The position numbers were made by a program, and so were the translations under genes. Shown here in pieces: positions 35,594 to 44,256 of a stretch of DNA of 64,000 bases. The notes beneath the pieces were generated by a model that was not told the origin of the DNA, did no database searches, and saw only the letters and a list, made by a program, of their open reading frames with translations. Each line of letters starts with the position of its first letter. The first letter of the stretch is position 1. This DNA comes from Bog-473 sp963807675. Lineage in GTDB: Bacteria; Actinomycetota; Acidimicrobiia; Acidimicrobiales; RAAP-2. Where the stretch lies: NCBI GenBank assembly GCA_963807675.1, contig CAWECP010000012.1, positions 682,001-746,000 on the forward strand, read 5' to 3'.

Positions 35594-36478
35594 TCAGCCC
35601 AAACCGACGGGCAGCGGCGGTCCCCCCTGCACGACCGGGTTGGTGAGCTCGCCGATCCCCTCAATGGCGATGCGCACCGTGTCACCGTCGGCCAGGAAGC
35701 GGGGCGGGTCGAACCCGGCGCCCACGCCCGCCGGCGTACCGGTGGCGATGACGGTTCCCGGCTCGAGCGGGAACGCGGTGGTCAGGTACTCGATCATGTC
35801 GCGGCAGCCGAAGATGAGGTCGGCCGTGGTCGAGTCCTGGCGCAGCTCGTCGTTGACCCAGGTACGGATGGCGAGGGCGCCGGGGTCACCCACCTCGTCG
35901 AGTGTGACCAGCTCGGGGCCACACGGCGCGTGGGTGTCGAAGGACTTGCCCATGGTGAAGGTGGGCGTGCGCCACTGCCAGTCGCGCGCGCTGACGTCGT
36001 TGATGACGGTGAAGCCGGCCACCACCTCGAACGCCCGCGCCGCGGGCACGTGCTGGCAGCGCGGGCCGATCACCATGGCCAGCTCCCCCTCGTAGTCGAC
36101 CATGTCCGAGACCGCCGGCAGCACGATCGGGTCACCGGGGCCGGCGACGGCGGTGCGCTGCTTGTTGAACCAGTACTGCCACTCGGGCGGCTCGCGCCCC
36201 ATTTCGGCCACGTGGGCCCGGTAGTTCATGCCGATGGCGAGGATGGCCGGCGGGTCGGGAACCGGGGCGTGCTGGCGGGCTTCGGCCAACGGGTAGCGGG
36301 TGGCGCCGCTCGCCGGCGCGGCGCGGACGCGCTCGAACACAGCCGGCCCGAGGGCCAACACCTCGCGCATGGTGGGCGGCAACCCGGTGCGCTCGTCAGC
36401 CAGGTCGACCATCTCGTCGCCGACGATCAGCCCGGGGCGCACCGCACCCCCGGCGACGGAGAAGCTGGCGAGACGCAC
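35594..36478 (-). CDS. Fumarylacetoacetate hydrolase-family protein
   Basis: A 294-residue FAH-superfamily enzyme (hydrolase, decarboxylase or isomerase acting on keto acids in aromatic or sugar-acid breakdown). The metal site is visible in IGMNYRAHVAEMG and VDYEGELAMVIG (the ExE pair), then VINDVSARDWQWR, KSFDTHAPCGPELVT and GTVIATGTPAGVG. GTG 36478 starts it. The specific substrate is not determined. It converges on the cNMP-binding gene at a hairpin. Confidence 0.9.
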   Translation of the reverse strand: MRLASFSVAGGAVRPGLIVGDEMVDLADERTGLPPTMREVLALGPAVFERVRAAPASGATRYPLAEARQHAPVPDPPAILAIGMNYRAHVAEMGREPPEWQYWFNKQRTAVAGPGDPIVLPAVSDMVDYEGELAMVIGPRCQHVPAARAFEVVAGFTVINDVSARDWQWRTPTFTMGKSFDTHAPCGPELVTLDEVGDPGALAIRTWVNDELRQDSTTADLIFGCRDMIEYLTTAFPLEPGTVIATGTPAGVGAGFDPPRFLADGDTVRIAIEGIGELTNPVVQGGPPLPVGLG

Positions 36479-36502
36479 CGACGCGGGCCGGGCCGGGCCG
36501 GC

Positions 36503-37108
36503 CTAGAGGGTCGACTGCTGCTTCTTCAGTGCCTCCCAGTACCGGGTGGCATGGCGGGCCGAGATGGCGCCGATGATCTCGACCACGCCGAAGAGGATGG
36601 CCAGGATCCCGATCATGACCATGACGACCTCGAGCGTGCCGGTGGGGTGCCGGATGCAGAGGAGGCCAAGGGCGATGGCCACGATGCCGCGGATGAGATA
36701 GGCCCACCAGAAGGGCAGATGGTGGTTCTGCAGAGACGTGACGATGTCGAAGATCCCGAGGACCAGGAAGGACCAGCCGATGATGATGGCGGCCACGAAG
36801 ATGGTGATGTGCGGCCAGACGAAGCCGACGATGCCGGCGCCCACCCAGAACAGGCCGAAGACCAGGTTGAGCCAGCGCTGGCGGGCCATTCGGATGGACC
36901 CCGCGATCTCGAAGACGCCGCCCGCGATGAAGAACGCGCTGGCGAAGTAGATGGCGGCGTACACGGTGGCATGGCGCCAGCTGATGACGAAGAAGCCGAA
37001 GATGACGGAGATGATGCCGCCGGCCAGGTACCAGCCCCACATCTTCTCCAGCTGTGTCGTGACGACATCGCCGACGGCGATGTCGTCCGAGGTTAACGCA
37101 TAGGTCAT
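36503..37108 (-). CDS. HdeD-family membrane protein
   Basis: A 201-residue inner membrane protein with about six helices, such as WYLAGGIISVIFGFFVIS and VFGLFWVGAGIVGFVW. The DUF308/HdeD pattern of paired helices with conserved Gly is clear. HdeD is linked to acid resistance in enterics, but actinobacterial copies have no known function. ATG 37108 has AAGGAGG nine bases upstream. It is 80 bases downstream of the C69 peptidase gene on the same strand. Confidence 0.87.
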   Translation of the reverse strand: MTYALTSDDIAVGDVVTTQLEKMWGWYLAGGIISVIFGFFVISWRHATVYAAIYFASAFFIAGGVFEIAGSIRMARQRWLNLVFGLFWVGAGIVGFVWPHITIFVAAIIIGWSFLVLGIFDIVTSLQNHHLPFWWAYLIRGIVAIALGLLCIRHPTGTLEVVMVMIGILAILFGVVEIIGAISARHATRYWEALKKQQSTL

Positions 37109-37188
37109 GACGTCCTCCTTGGCGAGTAGGAGCGCACGGATAACGGATAACAGGTAGCCGCCGCAGCGTACCGCCGCGACCGCCCGAT

Positions 37189-38350
37189 TTAGGGGATACA
37201 GGACCGCAAGGCGTGCAGCGCGCGGCGGCCCCAGGACGCGCCGGCAGCCGCCCAGCGGCCCGGCACCCCGAGCACGTCGTCGGCGTCGGCCCACAGCTCG
37301 TCCTCGACCGGCTGCAGGGCGGCGCGCACCTCGGCCAACGCATCGGGGTCGTCCTCGGGCACGCGTCGCCGGCGCAGTCCCGCGCTCCGCCGCCGGCCGT
37401 ACGTCGGGAAGGCCGGCACGAAGATGCTGGCGCACGGGCTGCCCGCCGCCACGTAGACGCGGAGCGGCGCGCCGGCGCGAGGGGAGCTCGGCGATCATGG
37501 ACGCCGCGGTCACGCACAGCCGGCGCACGTGCATGCAGACGGTGACGCCGTTGAAGTCGTCGCCGACCCCGGCCGGAGGCGGGACGACCGGTCCCCCGGC
37601 GCCCGGCGCACCCCAGGGTCCGGTGCCGTGGTCGCGCAGGTGGGCCGCCGTGGCCGCCGCCGTGAGCCCGCCGCGCCGAGCCGAGTCGAGGAAGCGCCGG
37701 CTGGCCGCCAGACGGACATCGGCATAGGCCGTGTGCTCGGTGGCGTCGCGAAAGCGCCCGAAGTCGTCGCCCGGCCGCAGGGCGGCAGAGGCGCGCGTCC
37801 AGGCGGTGCCGAGCGTGATCCGGTTGGAGATGGCCGTGCCGCCCGGGAACGGGGCGACGGCATAGTCGGCGCCCGCCGTGTCGAGGACGTAGGCCTGGTG
37901 CGGGTCGGCGATCAGGAAGGAGGAGTCGTAGGCCTCCTGGTGGACGGCGTCGGCGACGCCACCCTGCCCGCACTCGACGAGGAGCCCGGTCATGACGTCG
38001 ACGGCCTCGGCGGCGCTGCGGGCGCGCTCGAGGCCGAGGCGGACCAGGTCCATCCCGGTCAGCGCCGGCGCGGCGGCCGCGGCGTCGTGGGTGGTGGCGA
38101 CCCGCTCGTTGCCGATGGCCACGCCGTACTCGTTGACGCCGTGCTCGGCCCCCCAGAGCCAGGTCGGGCACGACAGGAAGGTGGCGTGGGCGCCGGTGTC
38201 GCCGATGCTGAGGTACTGCGTGCGCAGGGTGCAACCGGCGGAGGCCCGGCGGCCGAAGGGCCACGCCACCTGCACCTCACCGGGCGGCCGGTCCGAGTTC
38301 TTGGCGAACACCATGCCGCCCGGGCCCGGGGCGCACAGCGTGTCGCACAT
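37189..38350 (-). CDS. C69-family dipeptidase/acyltransferase-like protein (one frameshift)
   Basis: An N-terminal-nucleophile hydrolase of the dipeptidase/secernin (C69) type. It starts MCDTLCAPGPGGMVFAKNSDR, where Cys2 is the nucleophile after Met removal and KNSDR is the family signature; WLWGAEHGVNEYGVAIGNE follows. The first frame reads well to about residue 290 (MIAELPS) and then loses sense; the adjacent frame continues APLRVYVAAGSPCASIFVPAF and stops at 37189. One base is therefore gained or lost near 37475-37486, in or beside a GGGG run. The repaired protein is about 387 residues. Confidence 0.82.
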
Positions 38351-38372
38351 GATCGAAGCCTACGGTGGTGGG

Positions 38373-38378
38373 TAGGGT
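38373..38378 (+). promoter_or_regulatory. -10 element of the P450 gene
   Basis: TAGGGT seven bases before ATG 38386, no ribosome site: a leaderless start. It decides the start codon, since the same frame has an earlier ATG at 38365 that lies inside the promoter. Confidence 0.5.
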
Positions 38379-38385
38379 TGGTCGC

Positions 38386-39669
38386 ATGGAACCACGTGCC
38401 GTCCTGGCGGTCGACGACATCAACCTTTCGGACATGGAGTTCTGGGCCCGGCCATGGGACGAACGGGAAGGCGCCTTCCTGACGCTGCGGCGCGAGCGGC
38501 CCATCCCCCACTTCGACGAGCCGGAGATCCCCGAGGCGCTGGCCTACGTCATCACCAAGGGGAACGGCTTCTACGCGCTGACCAAACACGCCCACATAAC
38601 CGAAGCGAGCCGTCATCCCGAGATCTTCCAGTCGGGCAAGGGCGCCACCTCCGTCATCGATCTGCCCGAGGAGATGAACGAGTTCTTCGGCTCCATGATC
38701 AACATGGACAACCCGCGGCACGCCCGGCTGCGGCGCATCGTGTCGTCCGCGTTCAACCCGCGCATGATCAAGTCGATCGAGGACCGCATCGACTTCATCG
38801 CCAAGGACGTCATCGACCGGGTGGCGGAGACGGGCGGGTGCGACTTCACCGTCGAGGTGGCGGCCCGCCTGCCTCTCGAGATCATCTGCGACATGATGGG
38901 CATCGGCGCCGCGGACTACGACACGGTGTTCAACGCCTCGAACGTGATCCTCTCGAACGGCGACCCCGAGTACGTCCCCGAGGGGGGCGATCCCATGGTG
39001 GCCTTCATGACGGCGGCGCAGCAGCTCAACATGCTGATGCTCGACCTGGCCCGGTACCGTAAGGACCAGCCGACCGAGGACGTGACCTCGGCCCTGGTCA
39101 ACACGAACGTCGACGGTGAGCAGCTGACCGACGCCGAGGTGGCGTCGTTCTTCATTTTGCTCGTCGTGGCCGGCAACGAGACCACCCGCAACGCCATCAG
39201 CCACGGCCTGTTGGCGCTCACCGAACACCCGGACCAGCGGGCGCTGTGGCAGGCCGACCCGGCCGGGCTGGCGCCGACCGCCATCGACGAGATCGTGCGC
39301 TGGGCCTCGCCCGTGATCTGGATGCGGCGCACCGTCGCGGAGGACACGGTTCTCGGCGACCAGAAGATGTCCGAAGGTGACCGGGTGATCATGTACTACA
39401 ACTCGGCCAACCGGGACGAGGACGTGTTCGAGGACCCGTACACCTTCGACGTGCGCCGCACGCCCAACCCCCACATCGGCTTCGGCGCCGCCGGGCCGCA
39501 CTTCTGCCTCGGCGCGCACCTGGCCCGTCAGGAGATCGACGTCATGTTCCGGCGCCTCTTCGAGCGGTTGCCCGACATCGAGGCGTCGAGCGAGCCCGAC
39601 CGGCTGCTCTCCCCCTTCATCAACGGGATCAAGCACCTCGAGTGCACGTTCACTCCGGTGTCCACCTGA
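38386..39669 (+). CDS. Cytochrome P450
   Basis: A soluble bacterial P450 monooxygenase of 427 residues. The I-helix oxygen-binding motif is AGNETTRNAISHG, the ExxR pair is in DEIVRWASPVIWMRRT, and the heme loop is FGAAGPHFCLGAHLAR with the axial Cys. The style (WMRRT, IGFGAAGPHFCLG) resembles the mycobacterial CYP124/125/142 group that oxidises steroid or branched lipid side chains. It needs electrons from a ferredoxin; a small [3Fe-4S]-type ferredoxin is encoded 2.5 kb away (42143-42349). It overlaps the BrkB gene by 28 bases. Confidence 0.95.
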   Translation: MEPRAVLAVDDINLSDMEFWARPWDEREGAFLTLRRERPIPHFDEPEIPEALAYVITKGNGFYALTKHAHITEASRHPEIFQSGKGATSVIDLPEEMNEFFGSMINMDNPRHARLRRIVSSAFNPRMIKSIEDRIDFIAKDVIDRVAETGGCDFTVEVAARLPLEIICDMMGIGAADYDTVFNASNVILSNGDPEYVPEGGDPMVAFMTAAQQLNMLMLDLARYRKDQPTEDVTSALVNTNVDGEQLTDAEVASFFILLVVAGNETTRNAISHGLLALTEHPDQRALWQADPAGLAPTAIDEIVRWASPVIWMRRTVAEDTVLGDQKMSEGDRVIMYYNSANRDEDVFEDPYTFDVRRTPNPHIGFGAAGPHFCLGAHLARQEIDVMFRRLFERLPDIEASSEPDRLLSPFINGIKHLECTFTPVST

Positions 39670-40601
39670 CGGGACTCTGGCGGAAGCTCTTCCGCCGGCT
39701 CGACGAGGGGCAGCGCCGTCGAGCCTTCACCGCGGTGCCGGTCGCGGTGCTCAAGAAGCACGGCGACGACCGGGGCGGCTCGCTCTCGGCCCTGGTCACC
39801 TTCTACGGCTTCCTGGCCGTGTTCCCGCTCCTGCTGCTCTTCGTCACCATCGCCGGGATCGTCCTGCGGAACAACCCCGACGCCGAACAGCGTGTGATCC
39901 ACTCGGCCCTGGCCGAGTTCCCGGTCATCGGCGACAAGCTGGCATCCAACATCTCGGCGCTGCACCGGGCCACGCCGCTCGCCTTCGTCGTCAGCTTCAT
40001 CGGGCTGTTGTGGGGGTCGCTCGGGGTGACCAACACCCTGCAGCAGGCCAGCGCCACCATGTGGGACGTGCCGCGCCAGAAGCAGGCCGGCCTGGGGCCG
40101 CGGGTGCTGCGGGGGCTGTTCCTGCTCGGGACGATCGCGGCGGCGGTGGTGGGGAGCGCCGTGCTGGCCGGGCTCTCGACCATCGGTGGCGTGCACCACG
40201 ACTCGGCGTTGTACTGGATGATGACGCTGGTCGGGGCGACCGCGGTGAACCTGGGCGCCTACCTGCTGGCGTTGCACATCCTGGCCCCCGACGGCACCGG
40301 GTGGACGGCGCTGCTCCCGGGCACGATCATCGGCGGCATCGGCTGGACGCTGCTCGAGGCCGCGGGCGGGCTGCTGGTCGGCCACGCCCTGCGCCACGCC
40401 ACCGAGCTCTACGGCTTCTTCGCCACCGTCCTCGGGCTGGTGTTCTGGCTCTCGCTCGGCTCGCAGCTGTTCATTTACGCCGGCGAGACGAACGTGGTGC
40501 TGGCCCGCCACCTGTGGCCGCGCCACCTCGACGACCCGCCGCCGCGCGTCGTCCGGCTGCCGCCCGAGCGGCGCGATCAGGAGCCGGCGCTGAACTCGTG
40601 A
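39642..40601 (+). CDS. YihY/BrkB-family membrane protein
   Basis: A 319-residue inner membrane protein with six helices in the YihY/virulence factor BrkB (UPF0761) family. Typical segments are LSALVTFYGFLAVFPLLLLF near the N-terminus, FVVSFIGLLWGSLGVTN and TELYGFFATVLGLVFWLSLG. The family was once thought to be RNase BN; its role is unknown. The GTG start at 39642 lies within the P450 coding region; a shorter protein is possible. The stop overlaps the opposite CMD gene by 25 bases. Confidence 0.88.
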   Translation: MHVHSGVHLTGLWRKLFRRLDEGQRRRAFTAVPVAVLKKHGDDRGGSLSALVTFYGFLAVFPLLLLFVTIAGIVLRNNPDAEQRVIHSALAEFPVIGDKLASNISALHRATPLAFVVSFIGLLWGSLGVTNTLQQASATMWDVPRQKQAGLGPRVLRGLFLLGTIAAAVVGSAVLAGLSTIGGVHHDSALYWMMTLVGATAVNLGAYLLALHILAPDGTGWTALLPGTIIGGIGWTLLEAAGGLLVGHALRHATELYGFFATVLGLVFWLSLGSQLFIYAGETNVVLARHLWPRHLDDPPPRVVRLPPERRDQEPALNS

Positions 40602-40921
40602 TAGGCGGCGAAGGCCCGCGGCCCCCAGACCGTGGCCGGGCCGCCGTTCATCTGGATGGTGACTCCGATCATCTCCGCCACCTCCTCGCTGGAGGCCCCG
40701 GCTCGGACGGCCCCCCGGGCGTGCGCCACCACGCAGCCGTCGCACTCACGGGTGATGGAGATCGCCAACGCAATGAGCTCCTTGGTCTTGGCCGGCAGCG
40801 CGCCGTCGGCCATGATGACCGAGCCCATGGCGCGGTAGGCGTCCATGACCTCGGGGATGGCCTCACGGAGCTGCCGGTAGGGCTGGCGTAGGTCTTCCTG
40901 CACCTGGTGGTAATGATCCAT
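40577..40921 (-). CDS. Carboxymuconolactone decarboxylase/AhpD-like protein
   Basis: A 114-residue CMD-family protein. The AhpD-type redox motif ECDGCVVAHARGA (CxxCx3H) is intact, so it may act as a peroxidase-linked thiol protein rather than a decarboxylase. ATG 40921 gives MDHYHQVQEDLRQPYRQL; the upstream 15 bases offer a longer alternative. It ends inside the convergent YihY gene. Confidence 0.87.
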   Translation of the reverse strand: MDHYHQVQEDLRQPYRQLREAIPEVMDAYRAMGSVIMADGALPAKTKELIALAISITRECDGCVVAHARGAVRAGASSEEVAEMIGVTIQMNGGPATVWGPRAFAAYHEFSAGS

Positions 40922-40970
40922 GCCGCATGGTGACACGCGCCCGTGGGGACGGGTGGTGATGTCGGCGCGG

Positions 40971-41570
40971 TCAGTCGGTGGTGTCGCCGCCCCGCGGCCC
41001 GCGGTTGCGGACCTCTTCGACCTTCGACATGGCCTGGCGCAGCTCGCCGATCCAGTCGGCCTCGTGCTGGGCCACCAGGCGCACGCACCAGGCCAGCGCC
41101 TGGCTCCGGCTGCCGGCCACGCCGGCGTCGATCAGCGTGTCGAGGACGCGCCGGTCGCGCATGCCGAGGCGCGTCATGGCCGGCACGCCGGCCGTGGTGA
41201 AGAGCACCCGGGAGCCGCCGCACTGGGCGCCCCACGACACGGACCGGCGGAAGGCCGGCTGGGCCTCGTCCGCGATGCGGATGCGGGCGCCCCGGCTCTC
41301 CTCGCGGAAGCCGCTGATGCGCGCCTGCTCGGCCACCCGCACCTCGTCCTCACCCGCCCCCTCGGGCAGCTGGGGCGCCGGCAGGCTGCCGACCACCTGG
41401 ATTTCGTCGCCGTCGATCTCGATGGTGGGGCTGCCCTCGAACCAGGTCTCGGGCACCCGCCCGCTGAACCAGGCCCCGATGAGGCGCTCCTGCTCGGGCC
41501 CAGACGGCGGGGGGCTCTCGGCCCGCCGGCGCCCTCTCGGCCCTCTGAACCCTGCTCTGTCATTGGTCAT
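40971..41570 (-). CDS. Possible ribbon-helix-helix autoregulator (hypothetical)
   Basis: 199 residues, unknown as a whole. The last about 60 residues (RDRRVLDTLIDAGVAGSRSQALAWCVRL) look like the helix pair of a ribbon-helix-helix or CopG-like domain (LxxLxxxGxxxSRSxAL). The N-terminal two thirds, rich in Pro, Gly and Arg with a WFSGRVPETWFEG motif, is unfamiliar. The ATG is abutted by three 8-bp-spaced direct repeats, which would suit binding by such a protein. DNA binding is inference. Confidence 0.55.
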   Translation of the reverse strand: MTNDRAGFRGPRGRRRAESPPPSGPEQERLIGAWFSGRVPETWFEGSPTIEIDGDEIQVVGSLPAPQLPEGAGEDEVRVAEQARISGFREESRGARIRIADEAQPAFRRSVSWGAQCGGSRVLFTTAGVPAMTRLGMRDRRVLDTLIDAGVAGSRSQALAWCVRLVAQHEADWIGELRQAMSKVEEVRNRGPRGGDTTD

Positions 41571-41592
41571 ATTACAAGATTACGCAATTACA
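41571..41592. promoter_or_regulatory. Triple 8-bp direct repeat (putative operator)
   Basis: ATTACA at 41571, ATTACG at 41579 and ATTACA at 41587 repeat with an exact 8-base period, directly upstream of the minus-strand ATG. Read on the gene strand this is TGTAAT / CGTAAT / TGTAAT, with a -10-like TAATCT six bases before the ATG. The AT-richness stands out in this GC-rich window. Confidence 0.55.
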
Positions 41593-41640
41593 ACGGGAAG
41601 GCAACCGGTCTCGACCGGACCGGCGCCAGGGGTCGAAACC

Positions 41641-42120
41641 TCAGCTCAGGGGCAGCTTGAACCCGACGTGGGAGGGGACGAAGCCGAGGCGCTCGTAGAA
41701 GCGGTGCGCATCCTCCCGCAGAGCGTTCGAGGTGAGCTGGACGCGGTAGCAGCCGAGCGCCCGCGCCCGCTCGATGGCGTCGCGCATGAGGGCAGCGCCC
41801 ACACCCGTCCCCCGCTGGTCGGGGTGCACGTGCACGGATTCGATCTCGGCGCATCGCCCTCCCCTGGCCTGCAGGTGGCGGAACACGATCAGCTCGCTCA
41901 CGCCGACGACCCGGCCGTCGAGCTCGGCCACCAGAAGGGCGCCGTCGCCCGCCTCGATCTCGCGCTGGGCCCGGCGGTAGGGCTCGAGGTCGCCGGGGTC
42001 CTCGTCGGGCGCCCGACCACCGGGTGGGGCGCCCAGGGTCAACAGCTCGACCACCCGTTCGAGGTCGGCCTCGGTGGCCGGGCGGATCACCAGGCCGGGC
42101 GGGGCGGTGCTCGGACTCAC
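41641..42120 (-). CDS. GNAT-family N-acetyltransferase
   Basis: A 159-residue acetyltransferase. The GNAT motifs are IRPATEADLERVVELL at the start, VHVHPDQRGTGVGAALMRDAIERAR (V-x-P-xxRGxGxG CoA loop, complete) and NALREDAHRFYERLGFVPSHVGF at the end. Members of this subgroup acetylate amino acids or small amines. It precedes the ferredoxin gene by 22 bases but in the same direction downstream of it, so it could be the last gene of that operon. Confidence 0.88.
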   Translation of the reverse strand: MSPSTAPPGLVIRPATEADLERVVELLTLGAPPGGRAPDEDPGDLEPYRRAQREIEAGDGALLVAELDGRVVGVSELIVFRHLQARGGRCAEIESVHVHPDQRGTGVGAALMRDAIERARALGCYRVQLTSNALREDAHRFYERLGFVPSHVGFKLPLS

Positions 42121-42142
42121 CCGGCCATTGTGGCCGGGCGGC

Positions 42143-42349
42143 TCAGTGACCGCGGCGGCGCTCCTGCAGGGTGATGGCGCGCCGGGGGCAGTCGCGGGCG
42201 GCCCGCCGGGCCGCGTCGACGAGCTCGGGCGGGACCGGCCGGCCGTCGACGATCGGGTACCCCCACTCGTCGAGGGTGATGGCCTCGGGCAGCAACTCGG
42301 CGCAGAAGCCGTAGGCGTCGCAGGCGACCGGGTCGATGAGGATGCGCAT
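42143..42349 (-). CDS. Small ferredoxin ([3Fe-4S] type)
   Basis: A 68-residue electron carrier. The Cys pattern is ACDAYGFCAELLP near the N-terminus (Cx5C) and DCPRRAI near the C-terminus, giving three Cys, so a [3Fe-4S] cluster as in ferredoxins that feed P450s. It lies four bases downstream of the NuoF-like gene and is surely co-expressed with it. Whether it serves that complex or the P450 at 38.4 kb is open. Confidence 0.87.
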   Translation of the reverse strand: MRILIDPVACDAYGFCAELLPEAITLDEWGYPIVDGRPVPPELVDAARRAARDCPRRAITLQERRRGH

Positions 42350-42353
42350 CACG

Positions 42354-43640
42354 TCACGCTTTCCGGGAGGGATCGGGGAACCGCAGCTGCGACGGGCGGT
42401 TCCAGTGCGGGCACACGGCGCCTCGGGCGTGCGCGGCCACGTCGGCCGTGAACACGCCCAGCGCGCTGCGCACCAGGTTGACGGCGCCGTCGGGATGGCG
42501 GCACGCGCCGCGGCCGTCGACCTGGTCGAGCCGGTGGCGCAGCCGCACGAGCAGGCCCGGGTCGGCCTGGCCCCGGGCCAGGCGCGCCATGTCGTCGGCG
42601 ATGGCGGGCAGCCCGTAGACGCACGGACCGCACTGGCCGGAGCTCTGCTGGGCCAGGTAGTGCGCGACGCGGGCCGACTCGGTGACGCCGCAGGCGTCCG
42701 ACCCGAGCACCACGACGACGCCCACGCCCGCGGTGGCGCCGATGGCGCGCAGCGAGAGCGACGCGTACGGCGTCGCGAAGTGCGCCGGGCCGACCCAGGC
42801 GCCGCCGTAACCGCCGACCAGGAACGCCTGTGGTGCGCCCACCATCGACGCCCGGGCGGCGATGTCGACGAGCGGGGTGCCGCGGGCGATCTCCACCACG
42901 CCCGGGTGCTCCACCGCGCCCGAAATGGTGACGAGCGAGGTGCCCGGATCCTCCACCGGCCCGTGGGCCCGGAACGCGTCCGGGCCGGTGCGGGCGATGA
43001 GGGCGACGTGGGCCAGCGTCTCCGCGTTGTGCACCAGCGCGGCCCGGCGCCCGATACGCAGGGCATTGCCCTTGTCGGGCCGGAACGTCGGCAGGGAGCG
43101 GCGGGTCTCGATCCAGGAGGCGAGGGCGGACTCCTCCCCCGCCACGTAGCGGTCGGGGGGACGGAGGAGGACCTCGGGGACGGGCGAGCAGCCGGCCCGG
43201 ACGCGCTCGGCCAGGGCCACCGAGACGGCGGACGCCACCTGGTGGCGGCCCTCGGGCACGCACACGGCGACCCGGCCGGCCCCGCTGGCCGCGGCCAGCA
43301 GCTGGGCGCCGTCGAGCACCAGGTGCGGGGACCGGATGAGCAGCAGCTTGTCCTTGTCGCTGGCCGGCTCGCTCTCCATGGCGTTGACGACGACGGTCCC
43401 GCCGGGGCCGGCGGCGTGGGCCACGGCGAGCTTGATGGCGGCCGGGAACCCGGCCCCGCCCCGGCCCGCCAGCCCCGACGCCTCGAGGGCGGAGACGAAC
43501 GCCTCCCGCCAGCTCCGCCCGGCCGCGTCCGGGAGCGGCACCGGGCCGAGGCTGGCCACGTGGCCGGCCAGGTCGGTGGGGTGGCCGAGGAGGCGGTAGG
43601 GGACCGTCGTGGGCAGAGCTTCGCTCACGCTAGGAGCCAT
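42354..43640 (-). CDS. NuoF-like flavo-iron-sulfur protein (SLBB)
   Basis: About 428 residues like the NuoF/51-kDa and RnfC group that binds FMN, NAD(P)H and a cluster. LRGRGGAGFP-type loop appears as SGLAGRGGAGFPAAIKL, then VVNAMESEPASDKDKLLL, an SLBB segment, and a C-terminal cluster region with SSGQCGPCVYGLP and GACRHP plus AVCPHW. It overlaps the membrane gene upstream by 11 bases with ATG 43640; a GTG at 43628 is an alternative. In this place it would pass electrons from NAD(P)H to the ferredoxin or membrane partner. Confidence 0.85.
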   Translation of the reverse strand: MAPSVSEALPTTVPYRLLGHPTDLAGHVASLGPVPLPDAAGRSWREAFVSALEASGLAGRGGAGFPAAIKLAVAHAAGPGGTVVVNAMESEPASDKDKLLLIRSPHLVLDGAQLLAAASGAGRVAVCVPEGRHQVASAVSVALAERVRAGCSPVPEVLLRPPDRYVAGEESALASWIETRRSLPTFRPDKGNALRIGRRAALVHNAETLAHVALIARTGPDAFRAHGPVEDPGTSLVTISGAVEHPGVVEIARGTPLVDIAARASMVGAPQAFLVGGYGGAWVGPAHFATPYASLSLRAIGATAGVGVVVVLGSDACGVTESARVAHYLAQQSSGQCGPCVYGLPAIADDMARLARGQADPGLLVRLRHRLDQVDGRGACRHPDGAVNLVRSALGVFTADVAAHARGAVCPHWNRPSQLRFPDPSRKA

Positions 43641-44256
43641 GCGAGCCTGCCCTGCCACGTGGGCTCAGCGCCAGGTGCTTGGGCGGTGCCACCGGGACCG
43701 AGCTGTGGGCCTGGCGCGCCACCACCTGCCGGGACGCCTGGCGGAGCCGCCAGGCGAGGGCGACGGACACCGACGCGACGCAGAGCACCCCCAGCGCGAT
43801 GACCCAGGCCTCCCGCGAGTCGGTGCCCATGCCGAACGTGTGGGCGAGCGCGATCGGCCAGCTCAGGTAGGCCAGCCAGTGGATGGCCCGCCAGGTGCCC
43901 GGCCGCAACCGGGCGCGCAACAGAGAGGAGACGAAGACGGCGATCATGAGGTCGAGGGCGATCGCCCCGACGCCCACCCAGAACCGGCCGTACTCCGATG
44001 TGAAGGGGACGACGATGGCCGCCCACCCTATGTGCACGTAGGTGTCGAGGACGCTGGTCAGGACGTGGAGGGCCAGGAACACCACGGCGAGGATGGAGAT
44101 GCGGCGGTGCATCTCCTGCTGGGCGAACCCGGGCCAGTTCCGCGCCCGGGCCCGGGTGGTCGTGGTGAGGCCCAGGACCATGGTCGCCGTCAGCAGCACG
44201 AGGGCCATCAGGCCGCTGGCCCGCGTGGCGTACCAGAGCGCGGTCGAGCTGCTCAC
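43630..44256 (-). CDS. Ferric-reductase-like transmembrane protein
   Basis: A 208-residue membrane protein with about six helices in the ferric reductase-like (PF01794) fold. Four His in helices could bind two hemes: QQEMHRRISILAVVFLALHVLTS and AIHWLAYLSWPIALAHTFGM. It has a basic C-terminal tail. GTG 44256 overlaps the ApbE stop (GTGA). It is presumably the trans-membrane electron conduit of the module formed with ApbE, NuoF-like and ferredoxin. Confidence 0.85.
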   Translation of the reverse strand: MSSSTALWYATRASGLMALVLLTATMVLGLTTTTRARARNWPGFAQQEMHRRISILAVVFLALHVLTSVLDTYVHIGWAAIVVPFTSEYGRFWVGVGAIALDLMIAVFVSSLLRARLRPGTWRAIHWLAYLSWPIALAHTFGMGTDSREAWVIALGVLCVASVSVALAWRLRQASRQVVARQAHSSVPVAPPKHLALSPRGRAGSHGS

